Shown in pieces: positions 46,542 through 56,157 of a stretch of 64,000 nt of DNA. The notes beneath the pieces are model-generated. The model saw only the letters and a program-made list of their open reading frames with translations, ran no database searches and was not told where the DNA came from. Each line of letters begins with the position of its first letter. The first letter of the stretch is position 1. The DNA comes from Bacteroidales bacterium (lineage in GTDB: Bacteria; Bacteroidota; Bacteroidia; Bacteroidales; F082), in contig JAFXLL010000009.1 of the NCBI GenBank assembly GCA_017531225.1, positions 124,001 to 188,000 of the forward strand. The letters are read 5' to 3'. Position numbers and translations under genes: made by a program.

Positions 46542-47453
46542 ATGATTTTGAATTACATCACATGGAACGTCGATCCAGTGGCCCTGTCGTTAGGACCGTT
46601 GCAGATCCGTTGGTATGGCCTCTGCTGGGCAGTGGGCTTTTTGCTGGGCTATATATTAATGAGTAAGATTTACAAGCACGAGAAGATGCCGGATTGGTCG
46701 ATGGATTCGTTGCTACTCTACATGTTGGTGTCGACCGTTATTGGTGCCCGTGTGGGTCACTGCCTCTTCTATGAGCCTGAGTATTACCTCGTCCATCCTT
46801 TGGATATGCTCAAGATTTGGGAAGGTGGACTGGCCAGCCATGGTGGTGCTATTGGTATTTTGTTGGGCCTGTTGCTTTATGTGCGCAATTTCAATAAGTC
46901 AACCAAGAAAGCAAAAGGGGAGAAGACGCATATTACCTACCTCTGGATCCTTGACCGTGTTGTGATAGCCGTATGTCTTGTCGGCTCGCTGATTCGCTTG
47001 GGCAATGTGTTCAACCATGAGATCTACGGCACCCCGACTTCATTGCCATGGGGCTTTGTGTTCCTTCGTGGTAACGAGCAGTTCTGCGGTACAGTCGATA
47101 ACTACACGCCTTGCACCTCCTGGGCTTCATGCTGCCCGCCTGAGGAATGGCTTCCATGCCACCCAACGGGTCTCTACGAAGCTTTCTTCTGCCTTTTGGC
47201 GATGGGTCTTCTGCTATGGATGTACTATAAATACAACATCGGCGACAAGCGTCAGGGTATGATGTTCGGTACTTTCTTGATCATCATCTTCGGATCACGC
47301 ATCTGCATAGAATTCCTTAAGAACGTACAGGTCGACTTTGAGCGCAACATGACCTTCGATATGGGTCAATGGCTCAGCATCCCATTCGTTGTGGTGGGTA
47401 TCGTGATGATCGTCAGATCACTCCTTAATACTTCAAAAGATAGTCGTTCATGA
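46542..47453 (+). CDS. lgt: Prolipoprotein diacylglyceryl transferase with Cys-rich insertion
   Basis: Lgt attaches diacylglycerol to the lipobox Cys of prolipoproteins, of which several are encoded in this window. The 303-residue protein has about seven membrane helices, the HGGAIGIL motif and SLIRLGNVFNHEIYG with the catalytic Arg/Asn. Start: ATG at 46542, since the upstream TTG lies in the promoter. Between RLGNVFNHEIYG and HPTGLYEA is an insertion of about 30 residues with five cysteines (Cys182, 191, 197, 198, 206), predicted to face the periplasm. The 3' end overlaps the convergent DUF2723 gene by 29 bases. Confidence 0.95.
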   Translation: MILNYITWNVDPVALSLGPLQIRWYGLCWAVGFLLGYILMSKIYKHEKMPDWSMDSLLLYMLVSTVIGARVGHCLFYEPEYYLVHPLDMLKIWEGGLASHGGAIGILLGLLLYVRNFNKSTKKAKGEKTHITYLWILDRVVIAVCLVGSLIRLGNVFNHEIYGTPTSLPWGFVFLRGNEQFCGTVDNYTPCTSWASCCPPEEWLPCHPTGLYEAFFCLLAMGLLLWMYYKYNIGDKRQGMMFGTFLIIIFGSRICIEFLKNVQVDFERNMTFDMGQWLSIPFVVVGIVMIVRSLLNTSKDSRS

Positions 47454-50400
47454 TGGGCTCAAGTTCAGCCTGCATCTCTTCACGGTCATAGCGCTGAGCG
47501 ATCAGCTGCATCTGGCTGAGGATGGAGAGTTGCTCATCAATGTCTTCTTCGTAGTATGTGGCGAATTTCGGCTTCATACCGAGATAGTAGTCGGCTTTGT
47601 CTTTGGCGTTCTTCACCATCTTACGCATGAAGTCATCGCCTTTCTCCATCTCACCGCAGATGTAGTACATCTCTGGGAATTGGTAGAGACGGAGTGCGAA
47701 CGGGAACTTCTCGTTCGGGAAGAACTCCTGGTATTTGTCCATCACGATGACGGCTGAGTCGTACTGCTGGTGGTTCACCAAGCTCTGGGCGAGGCGGACG
47801 TAGCTCTGGCGGGCAAACTCAGCGTTGCGCATGCTTTCGCGGTCGGGTACGACACCCTCTTCGTTCATGCTACCCCATTGGGCCTTGTTGACCAACAGGT
47901 CATAGCTGCCGTCGCGGTAAACGCCGCCGAGACCTTTATAGTAATCATCAGCCTTCACAGGAATGAAGCGGTAGGAGAGGCCTTCCATGTGGAGGTATTC
48001 CTGAATGCCAAGCACCGAAGCCATGTCGCTGAACGAGGTGAAATACACCGGACGTTCCCAGTTGTTGCTGGCCATGAAGTCGAGCAACAGCAGAGCGTTC
48101 TTATAGAGATAGGTATCATTGATTTCCCAACGGATCTCGTCAACGATTCTATCCTGCATGTCCTCGGGGACGATGCCATTGCGGATGCAAGCCTCTTTGT
48201 CAACGGTCAGCTTCAGGGTGCGAACCGGGACGTAGTGGGTGGAGGCGCCAGTGGTGTAGTATTTCACGGCTTTCGGGTTGTGGATGAAGTCAATGACTTG
48301 CTTCAACTCCATATATTTGCCTTTAAATGCCTCTTCCTCAATCACACGGATCGACTCGTTGACGCCGTTGTCGTATTCTTTCGAAGACAAAGTCAGGGGG
48401 AGTTTCTCGGAGTCATAGACCTTGCGTCCCATCTGGTGAGCATACCAGTAGCCCGAGGAGAGCATGTAGTTGACCACGCGTACGTCGGTACGGAAGCCTT
48501 CGACCTCCTGAATGTACCACAAGGGGAAGGTGTCGTTGTCGCCACGGGTGAAGATCACCGCATTGGGAGGCAGCTGTGCCAAGTAGTTGCGTGCCCAGTC
48601 GCGTGCTGAGGTCTTGCCGCCACGGTTGTGCTCGTCCCAGCCTTGTGAAGCCATGAGGCCTGGCACGGCGATGAGACAGATCAGCGCTACGAGGGTCGTG
48701 GTTACGATGTTCTTGCTCTTGGTGAGTCGCTCAATCCAGTCGATGATGGCCAATGCGCCAAGACCGATCCAGATGGCGAAAGCATAGAACGAGCCAGCAT
48801 AGCTGTAGTCACGCTCACGAGGCTGATATGGGGTCTGGTTCAGATAAACCACGATGGCCAAACCGGTCAACAGGAAGAGCAGGAAGATAACCCAACTCGA
48901 TTTCATGTCTTTACGTAACAGCCAAAACAGACCGCAGAGTCCGAGAATCAACGGCAGGAAGTAATATTTTGTCCTGCCAGGGTTCTTCAGACAGTCAGGG
49001 ATATTGGTTTGGTCGCCCAAACGAGCACTGTCGATGGCGTCGATACCGCAAATCCAGTTGCCGTGCTCAATCTCGCCCTGGCTTTCAATGTCGTTCTGAC
49101 GGCCAACGAAGTTCCACATGAAATAGCGCCAATACATCCAATTGCACTGGTAGCTGATGAAGAACCGCAGGTTCTGTCCGAAGGTGGGTTTGTTGACCAC
49201 TTGAGTAGTGCCGTCGATGTTGCGCACTGTGACTTTGTTGCCTTGCATCACACCACGCTGATCCTTGCGATAGCTCTCGTACATCGACACATGACGGGGC
49301 TGGTTGCTCCACATACGGGGGAACAAGGTCTTCATCTCTGCAGGATACTCGGGTTGTGTGTTGCGCTTGTCGTCGGTAATCACATAACGGCCGGCTTTTT
49401 TGTCTTTCACATAGATCGGTTTGCCGTCCGAAGCACTAGAGATTGGTGCATTATAATAAGCTCCGTACAGCAACGGCCACGATCCGTACTGCTCGCGGTT
49501 GAGGTAGGCGAGCATCGAAAGGGCGTCCTTGGGCTCATTTTCATTAATAGGTGTATTGGTGTTAGCACGGATTACCAGCATGAAGAAAGATGAATAGCCG
49601 ATCAGGATGAACATGAACGACAGGATGGCGATGTTGCCAATGACCTTTTTCTTCTTGGTGGTATAGAGCAATCCCCAAACGATGAGGCCGATCAGGATGG
49701 CGAAGTAAACGATGACGCCCAAGTTGAACGGAGCGCCCAAGCTATTGACGAAGAAGAGTTCGAACTTGCCTGCAAGGTTGACGATCTGAGGCACCAGGAA
49801 CATGTTGATGAGCCACAGCAATCCCAATGACACCAGGCCTGCGAGCAGGAATCCCTTGAACGTAGTTTTCTGCCATTTTTTGAAATAAACCACATACACG
49901 AAGGCCGGGATGCACAGCAGGTTGAGCAAGTGCACACCGATGGAGAGGCCGATGAGGAAAGCAATCAGAATGATCCAACGGCTGCTGCCGGGTTCGTCGG
50001 CTACACGTTCCCATTTCAGGATGGCCCAGAAGGTCACTGCGGTGAAGAACGATGACATGGCATAAACCTCGCCCTCAACGGCGTTGAACCAGAACGATTC
50101 AGTGAAAGTGTAGGCCATGGCACCCACGAAAGCGGCTGCCAACACGCCTATCTTGTTGCTCCAAGGCGAGTCCTCACCCTCTTTCATCCAAATCTTGCGG
50201 GCAATCATGGTGATGCTCCAGAACAGGAAGGTGATTGTCAAGCCGCTGCAAATGGCCGACATGGCGTTGACCATCATAGCCACCTTGGTGACGTCGCCTG
50301 CCGCAAACAGGGTGAAGAAACGTGCGATCAGCTGGAACAAAGGTGCCCCAGGCGGGTGACCCACTTGAAGTTTAAACGAGGTTGAGATGTATTCTCCACA

Positions 50401-50502
50401 GTCCCACCAGCTTACGGTAGGCTCCATGGTCGTGAAATAAACAACGGTGGCAATGATACCTGCCAACCATCCAATAATGTTGTTTAACTTCTTAAAGTTC
50501 AT
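47425..50502 (-). CDS. DUF2723 membrane protein, probable protein O-glycosyltransferase
   Basis: This large inner membrane protein has about 1025 residues from the ATG at 50500-50502 (MNFKKLNNIIGWLAG); the extra upstream reading frame lies antisense to the tRNA. The DUF2723 region (about 10-170) has TMEPTVSWWDCGEYISTSFKLQVGHPPGAPLF, with the acidic residue typical of GT-C glycosyltransferases, and about a dozen membrane helices. A soluble C-terminal part (about 600-1025) is probably periplasmic. The human relative TMEM260 is an O-mannosyltransferase, so a protein O-glycosylation role is a reasonable inference. Bacteroidetes carry an O-glycosylation system for exported proteins. Confidence 0.82.
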   Translation of the reverse strand: MNFKKLNNIIGWLAGIIATVVYFTTMEPTVSWWDCGEYISTSFKLQVGHPPGAPLFQLIARFFTLFAAGDVTKVAMMVNAMSAICSGLTITFLFWSITMIARKIWMKEGEDSPWSNKIGVLAAAFVGAMAYTFTESFWFNAVEGEVYAMSSFFTAVTFWAILKWERVADEPGSSRWIILIAFLIGLSIGVHLLNLLCIPAFVYVVYFKKWQKTTFKGFLLAGLVSLGLLWLINMFLVPQIVNLAGKFELFFVNSLGAPFNLGVIVYFAILIGLIVWGLLYTTKKKKVIGNIAILSFMFILIGYSSFFMLVIRANTNTPINENEPKDALSMLAYLNREQYGSWPLLYGAYYNAPISSASDGKPIYVKDKKAGRYVITDDKRNTQPEYPAEMKTLFPRMWSNQPRHVSMYESYRKDQRGVMQGNKVTVRNIDGTTQVVNKPTFGQNLRFFISYQCNWMYWRYFMWNFVGRQNDIESQGEIEHGNWICGIDAIDSARLGDQTNIPDCLKNPGRTKYYFLPLILGLCGLFWLLRKDMKSSWVIFLLFLLTGLAIVVYLNQTPYQPRERDYSYAGSFYAFAIWIGLGALAIIDWIERLTKSKNIVTTTLVALICLIAVPGLMASQGWDEHNRGGKTSARDWARNYLAQLPPNAVIFTRGDNDTFPLWYIQEVEGFRTDVRVVNYMLSSGYWYAHQMGRKVYDSEKLPLTLSSKEYDNGVNESIRVIEEEAFKGKYMELKQVIDFIHNPKAVKYYTTGASTHYVPVRTLKLTVDKEACIRNGIVPEDMQDRIVDEIRWEINDTYLYKNALLLLDFMASNNWERPVYFTSFSDMASVLGIQEYLHMEGLSYRFIPVKADDYYKGLGGVYRDGSYDLLVNKAQWGSMNEEGVVPDRESMRNAEFARQSYVRLAQSLVNHQQYDSAVIVMDKYQEFFPNEKFPFALRLYQFPEMYYICGEMEKGDDFMRKMVKNAKDKADYYLGMKPKFATYYEEDIDEQLSILSQMQLIAQRYDREEMQAELEPIMNDYLLKY

Positions 50503-50573
50503 GTCGAATTTGAATTGAAAATGCAAAAATACAAAAAATATCAAAAAATACTTGCTATGAATAAAAAAAGGCG

Positions 50574-50581
50574 TATCTTTG
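50574..50581 (+). promoter_or_regulatory. -7 box of the tRNA-Gln promoter
   Basis: TATCTTTG lies 24 bases upstream of the tRNA, with a partial -33 (CTTG at 50551-50554) at about 19 bases. Confidence 0.55.
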
Positions 50582-50605
50582 CACCCGCATTCAGTCGAAT
50601 GTAGG

Positions 50606-50676
50606 TGTCGAGTGGTGTAATGGCAGCACTGCAGATTTTGGTTCTGCCTGTCAAGGTTCGAATCCTTGCTCGACAA
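50606..50676 (+). tRNA. tRNA-Gln (anticodon TTG)
   Basis: A cloverleaf can be drawn by hand. The 7-bp acceptor stem is TGTCGAG/CTCGACA (50606-50612 with 50669-50675), with discriminator A at 50676. The anticodon stem GCAGA/TCTGC encloses the loop TTTTGGT with anticodon TTG. The T arm contains GGTTCGAATCC. The 3' CCA is not encoded. Confidence 0.93.
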
Positions 50677-50692
50677 CATGTTGGAAGTGGAG

Positions 50693-50724
50693 AAAACCTG
50701 CTACGGGATGTAACAGGTTTTTTT
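50693..50724 (+). terminator. Terminator or attenuator between tRNA-Gln and rimP
   Basis: An 8-bp perfect stem (50693-50700 with 50714-50721) is followed by a run of T. It lies 16 bases after the tRNA and 15 bases before rimP. As no separate rimP promoter is seen, it may act as an attenuator. Confidence 0.75.
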
Positions 50725-50738
50725 AATTGTATAAAAAA

Positions 50739-51194
50739 ATGATCGAAAAAGAAGCAATTTCGAAATTAGTGGAAGAAGCTATTCAGGATAGCGACCTCTT
50801 CCTGGTTGAGGTGAAAGTGAAACCCGCCAACGTCATCGAAGTGTATGTGGACGCCGACTCGGCCGTCAACATCGACCAGTGCGTGCAGATCAGCCGCTTT
50901 GTGGAAGGCAAGCTGGATCGTGATGCCGAAGACTTCGAACTGAGCGTGTTTTCTTGGGGCCTCAGCGGCGCCCTTAAACTGGACCGTCAGCTGCAGAAGT
51001 ATGTCGGCAAGGATGTAGAGGTGAAGACCAAGGAGTTGTGTAAGGTGAAAGGAAAGCTGATGGGCTTCGATGCCGAGCGTGTGGATATCCTTCTTGCGCC
51101 TAAGAAAGTATCGAAAAAACAGCCGGCGGAAGAACCAAGGATGCTCCCTTTGGATCGGAAATCCACTGAAATCAAACCCGCAATAATATTTTAA
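50739..51194 (+). CDS. rimP: Ribosome maturation factor RimP
   Basis: RimP helps 30S subunit maturation. The ATG at 50739 is chosen over an upstream TTG (MIEKEAISKLVEE). SRFVEGKLDRDAEDFELSVFSWGLSGALK contains the conserved inner segment; a C-terminal SH3-like domain follows. The 151-residue length is normal. It is followed by nusA and infB in the classic rimP-nusA-infB order. Confidence 0.92.
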   Translation: MIEKEAISKLVEEAIQDSDLFLVEVKVKPANVIEVYVDADSAVNIDQCVQISRFVEGKLDRDAEDFELSVFSWGLSGALKLDRQLQKYVGKDVEVKTKELCKVKGKLMGFDAERVDILLAPKKVSKKQPAEEPRMLPLDRKSTEIKPAIIF

Positions 51195-51205
51195 AACTAC
51201 ATATA

Positions 51206-52465
51206 ATGGAAAACTACAAATTAGTTGAAACATTCTCCGAATTCAAGGAGTTCAAGAACATCGATCGTGAAGCCATGATGCGTATCATCGAGGACGTGTT
51301 CAGAGGCATGTTGAACAAGAAATTCGACACCGATACCGAAGACTTCATCGATATCATCGTCAATGTGGACAAGGGTGACTTCGAGATCTACCACAACCGC
51401 ACCGTGGTGGACGATAACGAGGTCGAGGATCCGCTCCGTCAGATCAAGCTCTCCGATGCTATCCGCATCGAGCCTGACTTTGAGGTGGGTGACGACGTCT
51501 CCGAGATCCTTAAGATCGAAAGCTTCGGCCGTCGCGATATCCTCGCCCTGCGCCAGAACCTCCAGACCAAGATCAGCGAGTACCAGAAGGAAAACATCTT
51601 CCAGAAGTATAAGGACAAAGTCGGTGAGATCATCAACGCCGAGGTCAACCATGTGTGGAAACGCGAGATTGTGGCCATCGATGATGAAAACATCGAGCTG
51701 ATCCTGCCTCGCAACGAGCAGATCCCGTCAGACATTTATAAAAAAGGTGAGAGCGTCCGCGCCATCGTGAAGAGCGTTGAAAACGTCAACGGTTCCCCGG
51801 TAATCACCCTTTCACGTACCTCCGAGATCTTCCTCCAGCGCTTGTTTGAGGCTGAGGTTCCTGAGGTCTATGATGGCCTGATCACCATTAAGAAGATCGT
51901 TCGTGAACCTGGTCAACGTGCTAAAATCGCCGTTGAATCCTACGACGACCGTATCGACCCCGTCGGCGCCTGCGTCGGTATGAAGGGTTCCCGTATCCAT
52001 GGCATCGTCCGTGAGCTCCGCAACGAGAACATCGATGTCATCAATTGGACCACCAACCCGACCCTGTTCATCACCCGCGCCCTCAGCCCGGCTAAGATCA
52101 CCAGTATCGTCCTCGACAACGAGAACATGCTCGCCAACGTCTACATGGACAACGACCAGGTCAGCCTCGCCATTGGTAAGGGCGGCTACAACATCAAGTT
52201 GGCCGGCAAGCTGACAGGTTACAACATCGACGTTTACCGTAACAGCGAGATCACTCCTGACGAAGAGGATGTCGACCTCCAGGAGTTCTCCGATGAAATC
52301 GAACAGTGGGTCATCGACGCCCTCGTCGGCATTGGCTGCGACACTGCTAAGCAGGTGCTCGCCATCAGCCCAGAGGAAGTCGCCCGCCGTGCCGACCTTG
52401 AGATTGAAACCGTCAACAACGTGTTCAAGATCCTCAAGGCCGAATTTGAAAATGATGCCGAATGA
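51206..52465 (+). CDS. nusA: Transcription termination/antitermination factor NusA
   Basis: NusA binds RNA polymerase and nascent RNA. The 419-residue protein has an N-terminal RNAP-binding domain (about 1-130), an S1 domain (about 135-200) and KH1/KH2 domains (about 200-345; DPVGACVGMKGSRIHGIVREL and VSLAIGKGGYNIKLAGKL). A short helix-hairpin-helix-like C-terminal segment follows. The second acidic repeat region of E. coli NusA is absent, as in many phyla. Confidence 0.96.
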   Translation: MENYKLVETFSEFKEFKNIDREAMMRIIEDVFRGMLNKKFDTDTEDFIDIIVNVDKGDFEIYHNRTVVDDNEVEDPLRQIKLSDAIRIEPDFEVGDDVSEILKIESFGRRDILALRQNLQTKISEYQKENIFQKYKDKVGEIINAEVNHVWKREIVAIDDENIELILPRNEQIPSDIYKKGESVRAIVKSVENVNGSPVITLSRTSEIFLQRLFEAEVPEVYDGLITIKKIVREPGQRAKIAVESYDDRIDPVGACVGMKGSRIHGIVRELRNENIDVINWTTNPTLFITRALSPAKITSIVLDNENMLANVYMDNDQVSLAIGKGGYNIKLAGKLTGYNIDVYRNSEITPDEEDVDLQEFSDEIEQWVIDALVGIGCDTAKQVLAISPEEVARRADLEIETVNNVFKILKAEFENDAE

Positions 52466-52510
52466 TGCTTTAAGGCACGAATCACATATTATTAACAAAG
52501 AGAAGAAACT

Positions 52511-55378
52511 ATGTCCGAAGAATCAACTATCAACATTCGATTGTCGAAAGCGGCAAAAGAATTCAATGTGGGTAGGGAGACCATAGTGGAGTTCCTCACC
52601 AAAAAGGGATTCCAGGTGGACCCGTCACCCAACACGAAGCTCACATCGGAGATGTATGCGCTGCTCGTGAAGGAATATCAGGGCGAAAGGGACGTGAAGA
52701 ACGAGGCGAAGAAATTGGGCGACCTCTCCTATAAAGGTGGTTCGGTTTCAGTGGATTCGGCCGTGCAGTCATCGGTAAGCAACAAAGAGGAAGAAGAAAC
52801 TGAAGAGGTGTTTATCCGCACCAGCACCATAAGCCCTCAGACGATGGTGGAGAAGGCAGAGAAACCCGCTCCCGCAGAAGTCGTCGAAGAGAAAAAGGAA
52901 GAAAAGAAAGAGGCTCCTAAGCAGGAAGAGACTCCCGATAGCGACAGCCCACTGAAGGTGGTCGGCAAAATCGACCTCGACAGCCTGAACCCCAAGACGC
53001 GTCCTGACAAGAAATCGAAAGAGGAACGTCAACGCGAAGCTAAGGAAAAGGCTGAACGCGAAAAAGCCGAAGCCGAAAAACGCAAGGCTGAAGCTAAGAA
53101 GGCTCAAGAGGCTCAAGAAGCCGAAAAGGCTGCCCAAGCAGCCAAGGCTGAAGCAGCTAAGAAAGCCGAGGAAGCCAAGAAAGCTGAGGCACAGGCTCCT
53201 GCTGAACCGAGATTCATCAAGACCGAGGTCAAGAAACTCGATGGTCCCAAGATCCTCGACAAGATCGAGCTGCCCGAAGAGCGCAAACGCTCCAAGCAAC
53301 AGCCCGTAGCTTCGTCAGAAAGCGGCGACGCCAAGAAGAAGAAACGCAAACGTATCGGTGGAAAGCCCGAAAACGTAGCTGGTAAAGTTCAGCCTGAGCA
53401 ACCACAAGGCAAGAAGAATCCTAAGAAGGAGAAAGGCAAACCACAACCCAAACACGAGGAAAAGGTGGAACTCTCCGACGAGGAAATCTCAAAGCAAATC
53501 AAGGATACTCTGGCTCGCCTGTCGCCATTGGGTAAGTCGAAGACCTCAAAACACCGTCGTGAGAAACGTCAGCAGGTGGCTGGCAACATGATGGAGGAGC
53601 AGATGCGTCAGCAGGAGCAGCAGTCAGTGCTGAAAGTCACTGAGTTTGTAACTGCTAATGATCTGGCTGTGATGATGGGTGTCCCTGTTACCAAGGTTAT
53701 CGCTACCTGCATGGGCTTAGGTATGCCTGTGTCCATCAACCAGCGTCTCGACGCTGAGGCTTTGTCGGTGGTGGCCAGCGAGTTCGGCTTCCAAGTTGAC
53801 TTCGTCAGCGCTGACGTGCAAGAAGCTATCGCTGAGACCGAAGAGGTTGACCACGAGGAAGACATGGTGCCACGCGCTCCTGTCGTCACCGTCATGGGTC
53901 ACGTCGACCATGGTAAGACCAAGCTCCTCGACTACATCCGTAATACTAACGTGGTGGCCGGTGAAGCAGGTGGTATCACCCAGCACATCGGTGCTTACGA
54001 GGTGACCACTGCCAGTGGCAAGAAGATCACTTTCCTTGATACCCCTGGTCACGAAGCATTCACCGCTATGCGTGCCCGTGGTGCCAAGATGACTGACGTC
54101 GCCATCATCGTCATCGCTACTGATGACAACGTGATGCCGCAGACCGTTGAAGCCATCAACCACGCCCAAGCTGCTGGTGTTCCGATTGTGTTCGCTCTCA
54201 ATAAGATCGATAAACCTACCGCCAATCCCGATAAGATCCGTGAACAGCTCTCTAAGATGAATATCTTGGTGGAAAGCTGGGGTGGTAAGTATCAGGAGCA
54301 GGAGATCGCCGCTAAGACGGGTCTCCATGTGGATGAACTGCTGGAGAAGGTCTTGCTTGAGGCTGAGTTCCTTGACCTGAAGGCTAACCCCAACAAGCTG
54401 GCTAAGGGCACCGTCATCGAATCAGCTCTCGATAAAGGCCGTGGCTATGTGGCCAAGATTCTGGTGCAGGGTGGTACCCTCCGCGTTGGCGACATGGTGC
54501 TTGCCGGCACAACCTACGGTAAGGTGAAGGCCATGTTCAACGACCATAACCAGAAGATCCAGGCCGCAGGACCTTCAACTCCTGTGTTGCTGTTGGGTCT
54601 CAATGGCGCTCCACAACCCGGTGACACCTTCAACGTGATGACTGACGAGCGCGAGGTGAAAGACATCGCTAACCGCCGTGAGCAGCTGCAACGTGAGCAG
54701 ACTCGCCGTACCAGCCCTCACATCACCTTGGACGAGATCGGACGCCGTATCGCCATTGGCGACTTCAAGGAGCTCAACATCATCGTCAAGGCCGACGTGG
54801 ACGGCTCTGTGGAGGCTTTGGCCGACAGCTTGCTGAAGCTCTCCACCGAGGAGGTGCAGGTTAACGTCATCCACAAGTCGGTGGGTGCCATCAGCGAGTC
54901 CGACATCATGTTGGCTTCGGCATCCAACGCTGTCATCGTGGGCTTCAACGTGCGTCCTACCGTGCAGGCTCGTAAGCTGGCAGAGCAGGAGAAGATCGAT
55001 ATCCGCATCTATTCCATCATCTACCAGGCCATCGAAGAAATCAAGGCTGCTATCGAAGGTATGTTGGCACCTGAAATCGAAGAAGTGGTCACCTGTAACC
55101 TCGAGATCCGTGAGACCTTCAAGATCAGCAAGGTTGGCACCATCGCCGGCTGTATGGTCTTGGACGGCAAGATTACCCGTAACACGAAGATCCGTATCAT
55201 CCGTGACGGTATCGTGATCTACACCGGTACACTCGGCTCCTTGAAGCGTTACAAGGACGACGTCAAGGAAGTCGCCGCCGGTATGGACTGCGGTCTGAAC
55301 ATCGAGAACTTCAACGACATCAAGGTCGGTGACATCATCGAGGGTTATACCGAGAAGGAGATTGCACGCAAGTTGTAA
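52511..55378 (+). CDS. infB: Translation initiation factor IF-2
   Basis: IF-2 brings initiator tRNA to the 30S subunit. The N-terminal domain (about 1-340) has a short IF2 N-domain and a long Lys/Glu/Ala-rich linker. The G domain has G1 GHVDHGKTK (about 462-470), G3 DTPGHEAF and G4 NKIDKP. Domains II-IV with the C-terminal fMet-tRNA-binding region follow. The 955-residue length is normal for Bacteroidetes. A terminator follows the gene. Confidence 0.97.
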   Translation: MSEESTINIRLSKAAKEFNVGRETIVEFLTKKGFQVDPSPNTKLTSEMYALLVKEYQGERDVKNEAKKLGDLSYKGGSVSVDSAVQSSVSNKEEEETEEVFIRTSTISPQTMVEKAEKPAPAEVVEEKKEEKKEAPKQEETPDSDSPLKVVGKIDLDSLNPKTRPDKKSKEERQREAKEKAEREKAEAEKRKAEAKKAQEAQEAEKAAQAAKAEAAKKAEEAKKAEAQAPAEPRFIKTEVKKLDGPKILDKIELPEERKRSKQQPVASSESGDAKKKKRKRIGGKPENVAGKVQPEQPQGKKNPKKEKGKPQPKHEEKVELSDEEISKQIKDTLARLSPLGKSKTSKHRREKRQQVAGNMMEEQMRQQEQQSVLKVTEFVTANDLAVMMGVPVTKVIATCMGLGMPVSINQRLDAEALSVVASEFGFQVDFVSADVQEAIAETEEVDHEEDMVPRAPVVTVMGHVDHGKTKLLDYIRNTNVVAGEAGGITQHIGAYEVTTASGKKITFLDTPGHEAFTAMRARGAKMTDVAIIVIATDDNVMPQTVEAINHAQAAGVPIVFALNKIDKPTANPDKIREQLSKMNILVESWGGKYQEQEIAAKTGLHVDELLEKVLLEAEFLDLKANPNKLAKGTVIESALDKGRGYVAKILVQGGTLRVGDMVLAGTTYGKVKAMFNDHNQKIQAAGPSTPVLLLGLNGAPQPGDTFNVMTDEREVKDIANRREQLQREQTRRTSPHITLDEIGRRIAIGDFKELNIIVKADVDGSVEALADSLLKLSTEEVQVNVIHKSVGAISESDIMLASASNAVIVGFNVRPTVQARKLAEQEKIDIRIYSIIYQAIEEIKAAIEGMLAPEIEEVVTCNLEIRETFKISKVGTIAGCMVLDGKITRNTKIRIIRDGIVIYTGTLGSLKRYKDDVKEVAAGMDCGLNIENFNDIKVGDIIEGYTEKEIARKL

Positions 55379-55402
55379 CGCACGTGCGATTTACTATGCG
55401 AA

Positions 55403-55431
55403 AGGGGAGCGGGTTAAACCGCTCCTTTTTT
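55403..55431 (+). terminator. Intrinsic terminator after infB
   Basis: A 7-bp GC-rich stem (55406-55412 with 55419-55425), a 6-base loop and a T-run mark the end of the rimP-nusA-infB transcript. Confidence 0.85.
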
Positions 55432-55501
55432 CTTGCCTTTTGATGGGGACTCCAAGTTCGTTTTTTTATTGTAAAAGTTTTTATCTTTATAGAATAATTA
55501 T

Positions 55502-55532
55502 TTTGTTAATATATAAAATATATTTATATTTG
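55502..55532 (+). promoter_or_regulatory. Promoter of the CdiA-CT-like nuclease gene
   Basis: TTTG (55502-55505) and TATATTTG (55525-55532) are exactly 19 bases apart, the ideal Bacteroidota spacing. The start codon lies 31 bases downstream. The surrounding 55445-55560 is strikingly AT-rich compared with the rest of the window. Confidence 0.8.
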
Positions 55533-55563
55533 CGGATTAAATTATATACGTAAATGTAAAGAT

Positions 55564-56157
55564 ATGTCAATCAAAATAAGTGCTTTTGATGCATATTGGA
55601 TCGAGAAGTCGGAAAAGAAATACTATGCTTTGCCCACCGATGAATGGGTAAAACAATGGTTTTGTGCCGCTTCGGGAGGTTTTGTTGCTGCACATGTGAA
55701 AAAGACTGTTGACAATATGACTCGTAACGGTATTGCTGCAGAAGTCAGAGGCTGTATGAGTTTGGCTAAAATGGGCAAACACGTGTTGAGGCTTCCTGAA
55801 AACATCCCGAACCTTATAGATGAGATCTTTATAGAAGGTAAGCCTTATCGGGAATTGCTAAAATTTCGAATAGGTGAAACTAAACCGAGAGGCTATCCTG
55901 ATGTATATTTTGATGGGCAAACCTGGGATTTCAAGGCTCCCACATATCAAAATGTCGATTCTGTAAGACAGTTAATCAAGGAATCGAGGAAGGCGGATAA
56001 TGTTATTTTTGTTGTTTCGAATTTTTATGATATTGCAGCGGTTCATTCTGCTATTGGAAGGGAATGTGGTAGAAGAAAGGGAAATGTAACATTGAACGAG
56101 TTGCCTAATGTCTACTATCTTCTTGAAAATCAATTGACTGAAATATGGATAAAATAA
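55564..56157 (+). CDS. Stand-alone PD-(D/E)xK nuclease, CdiA C-terminal tRNase-like
   Basis: This 197-residue protein has no signal peptide or membrane segment. The pattern Glu60 (IAAEVRGCMSLAKMG), LPEN, PDVYFDG (Asp113) and WDFK (Asp122-x-Lys124) is the PD-(D/E)xK nuclease core as arranged in CdiA-CT/tRNase-type toxin domains that often end phage head-morphogenesis-like or contact-dependent inhibition proteins in Bacteroidetes. Here the domain stands alone in AT-rich DNA, with its own promoter and a bidirectional terminator directly after the stop, and no recognisable immunity gene follows. I infer an orphan or remnant toxin cassette acquired by transfer; the substrate (tRNA or DNA) is unknown. 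Confidence 0.65.
   Translation: MSIKISAFDAYWIEKSEKKYYALPTDEWVKQWFCAASGGFVAAHVKKTVDNMTRNGIAAEVRGCMSLAKMGKHVLRLPENIPNLIDEIFIEGKPYRELLKFRIGETKPRGYPDVYFDGQTWDFKAPTYQNVDSVRQLIKESRKADNVIFVVSNFYDIAAVHSAIGRECGRRKGNVTLNELPNVYYLLENQLTEIWIK

Noticed and set aside
47425-50679. N-terminal 59-residue extension of the DUF2723 protein
   Set aside because: The extension is antisense to tRNA-Gln and its promoter and lacks protein-like composition; the ATG at 50500-50502 fits the family start.
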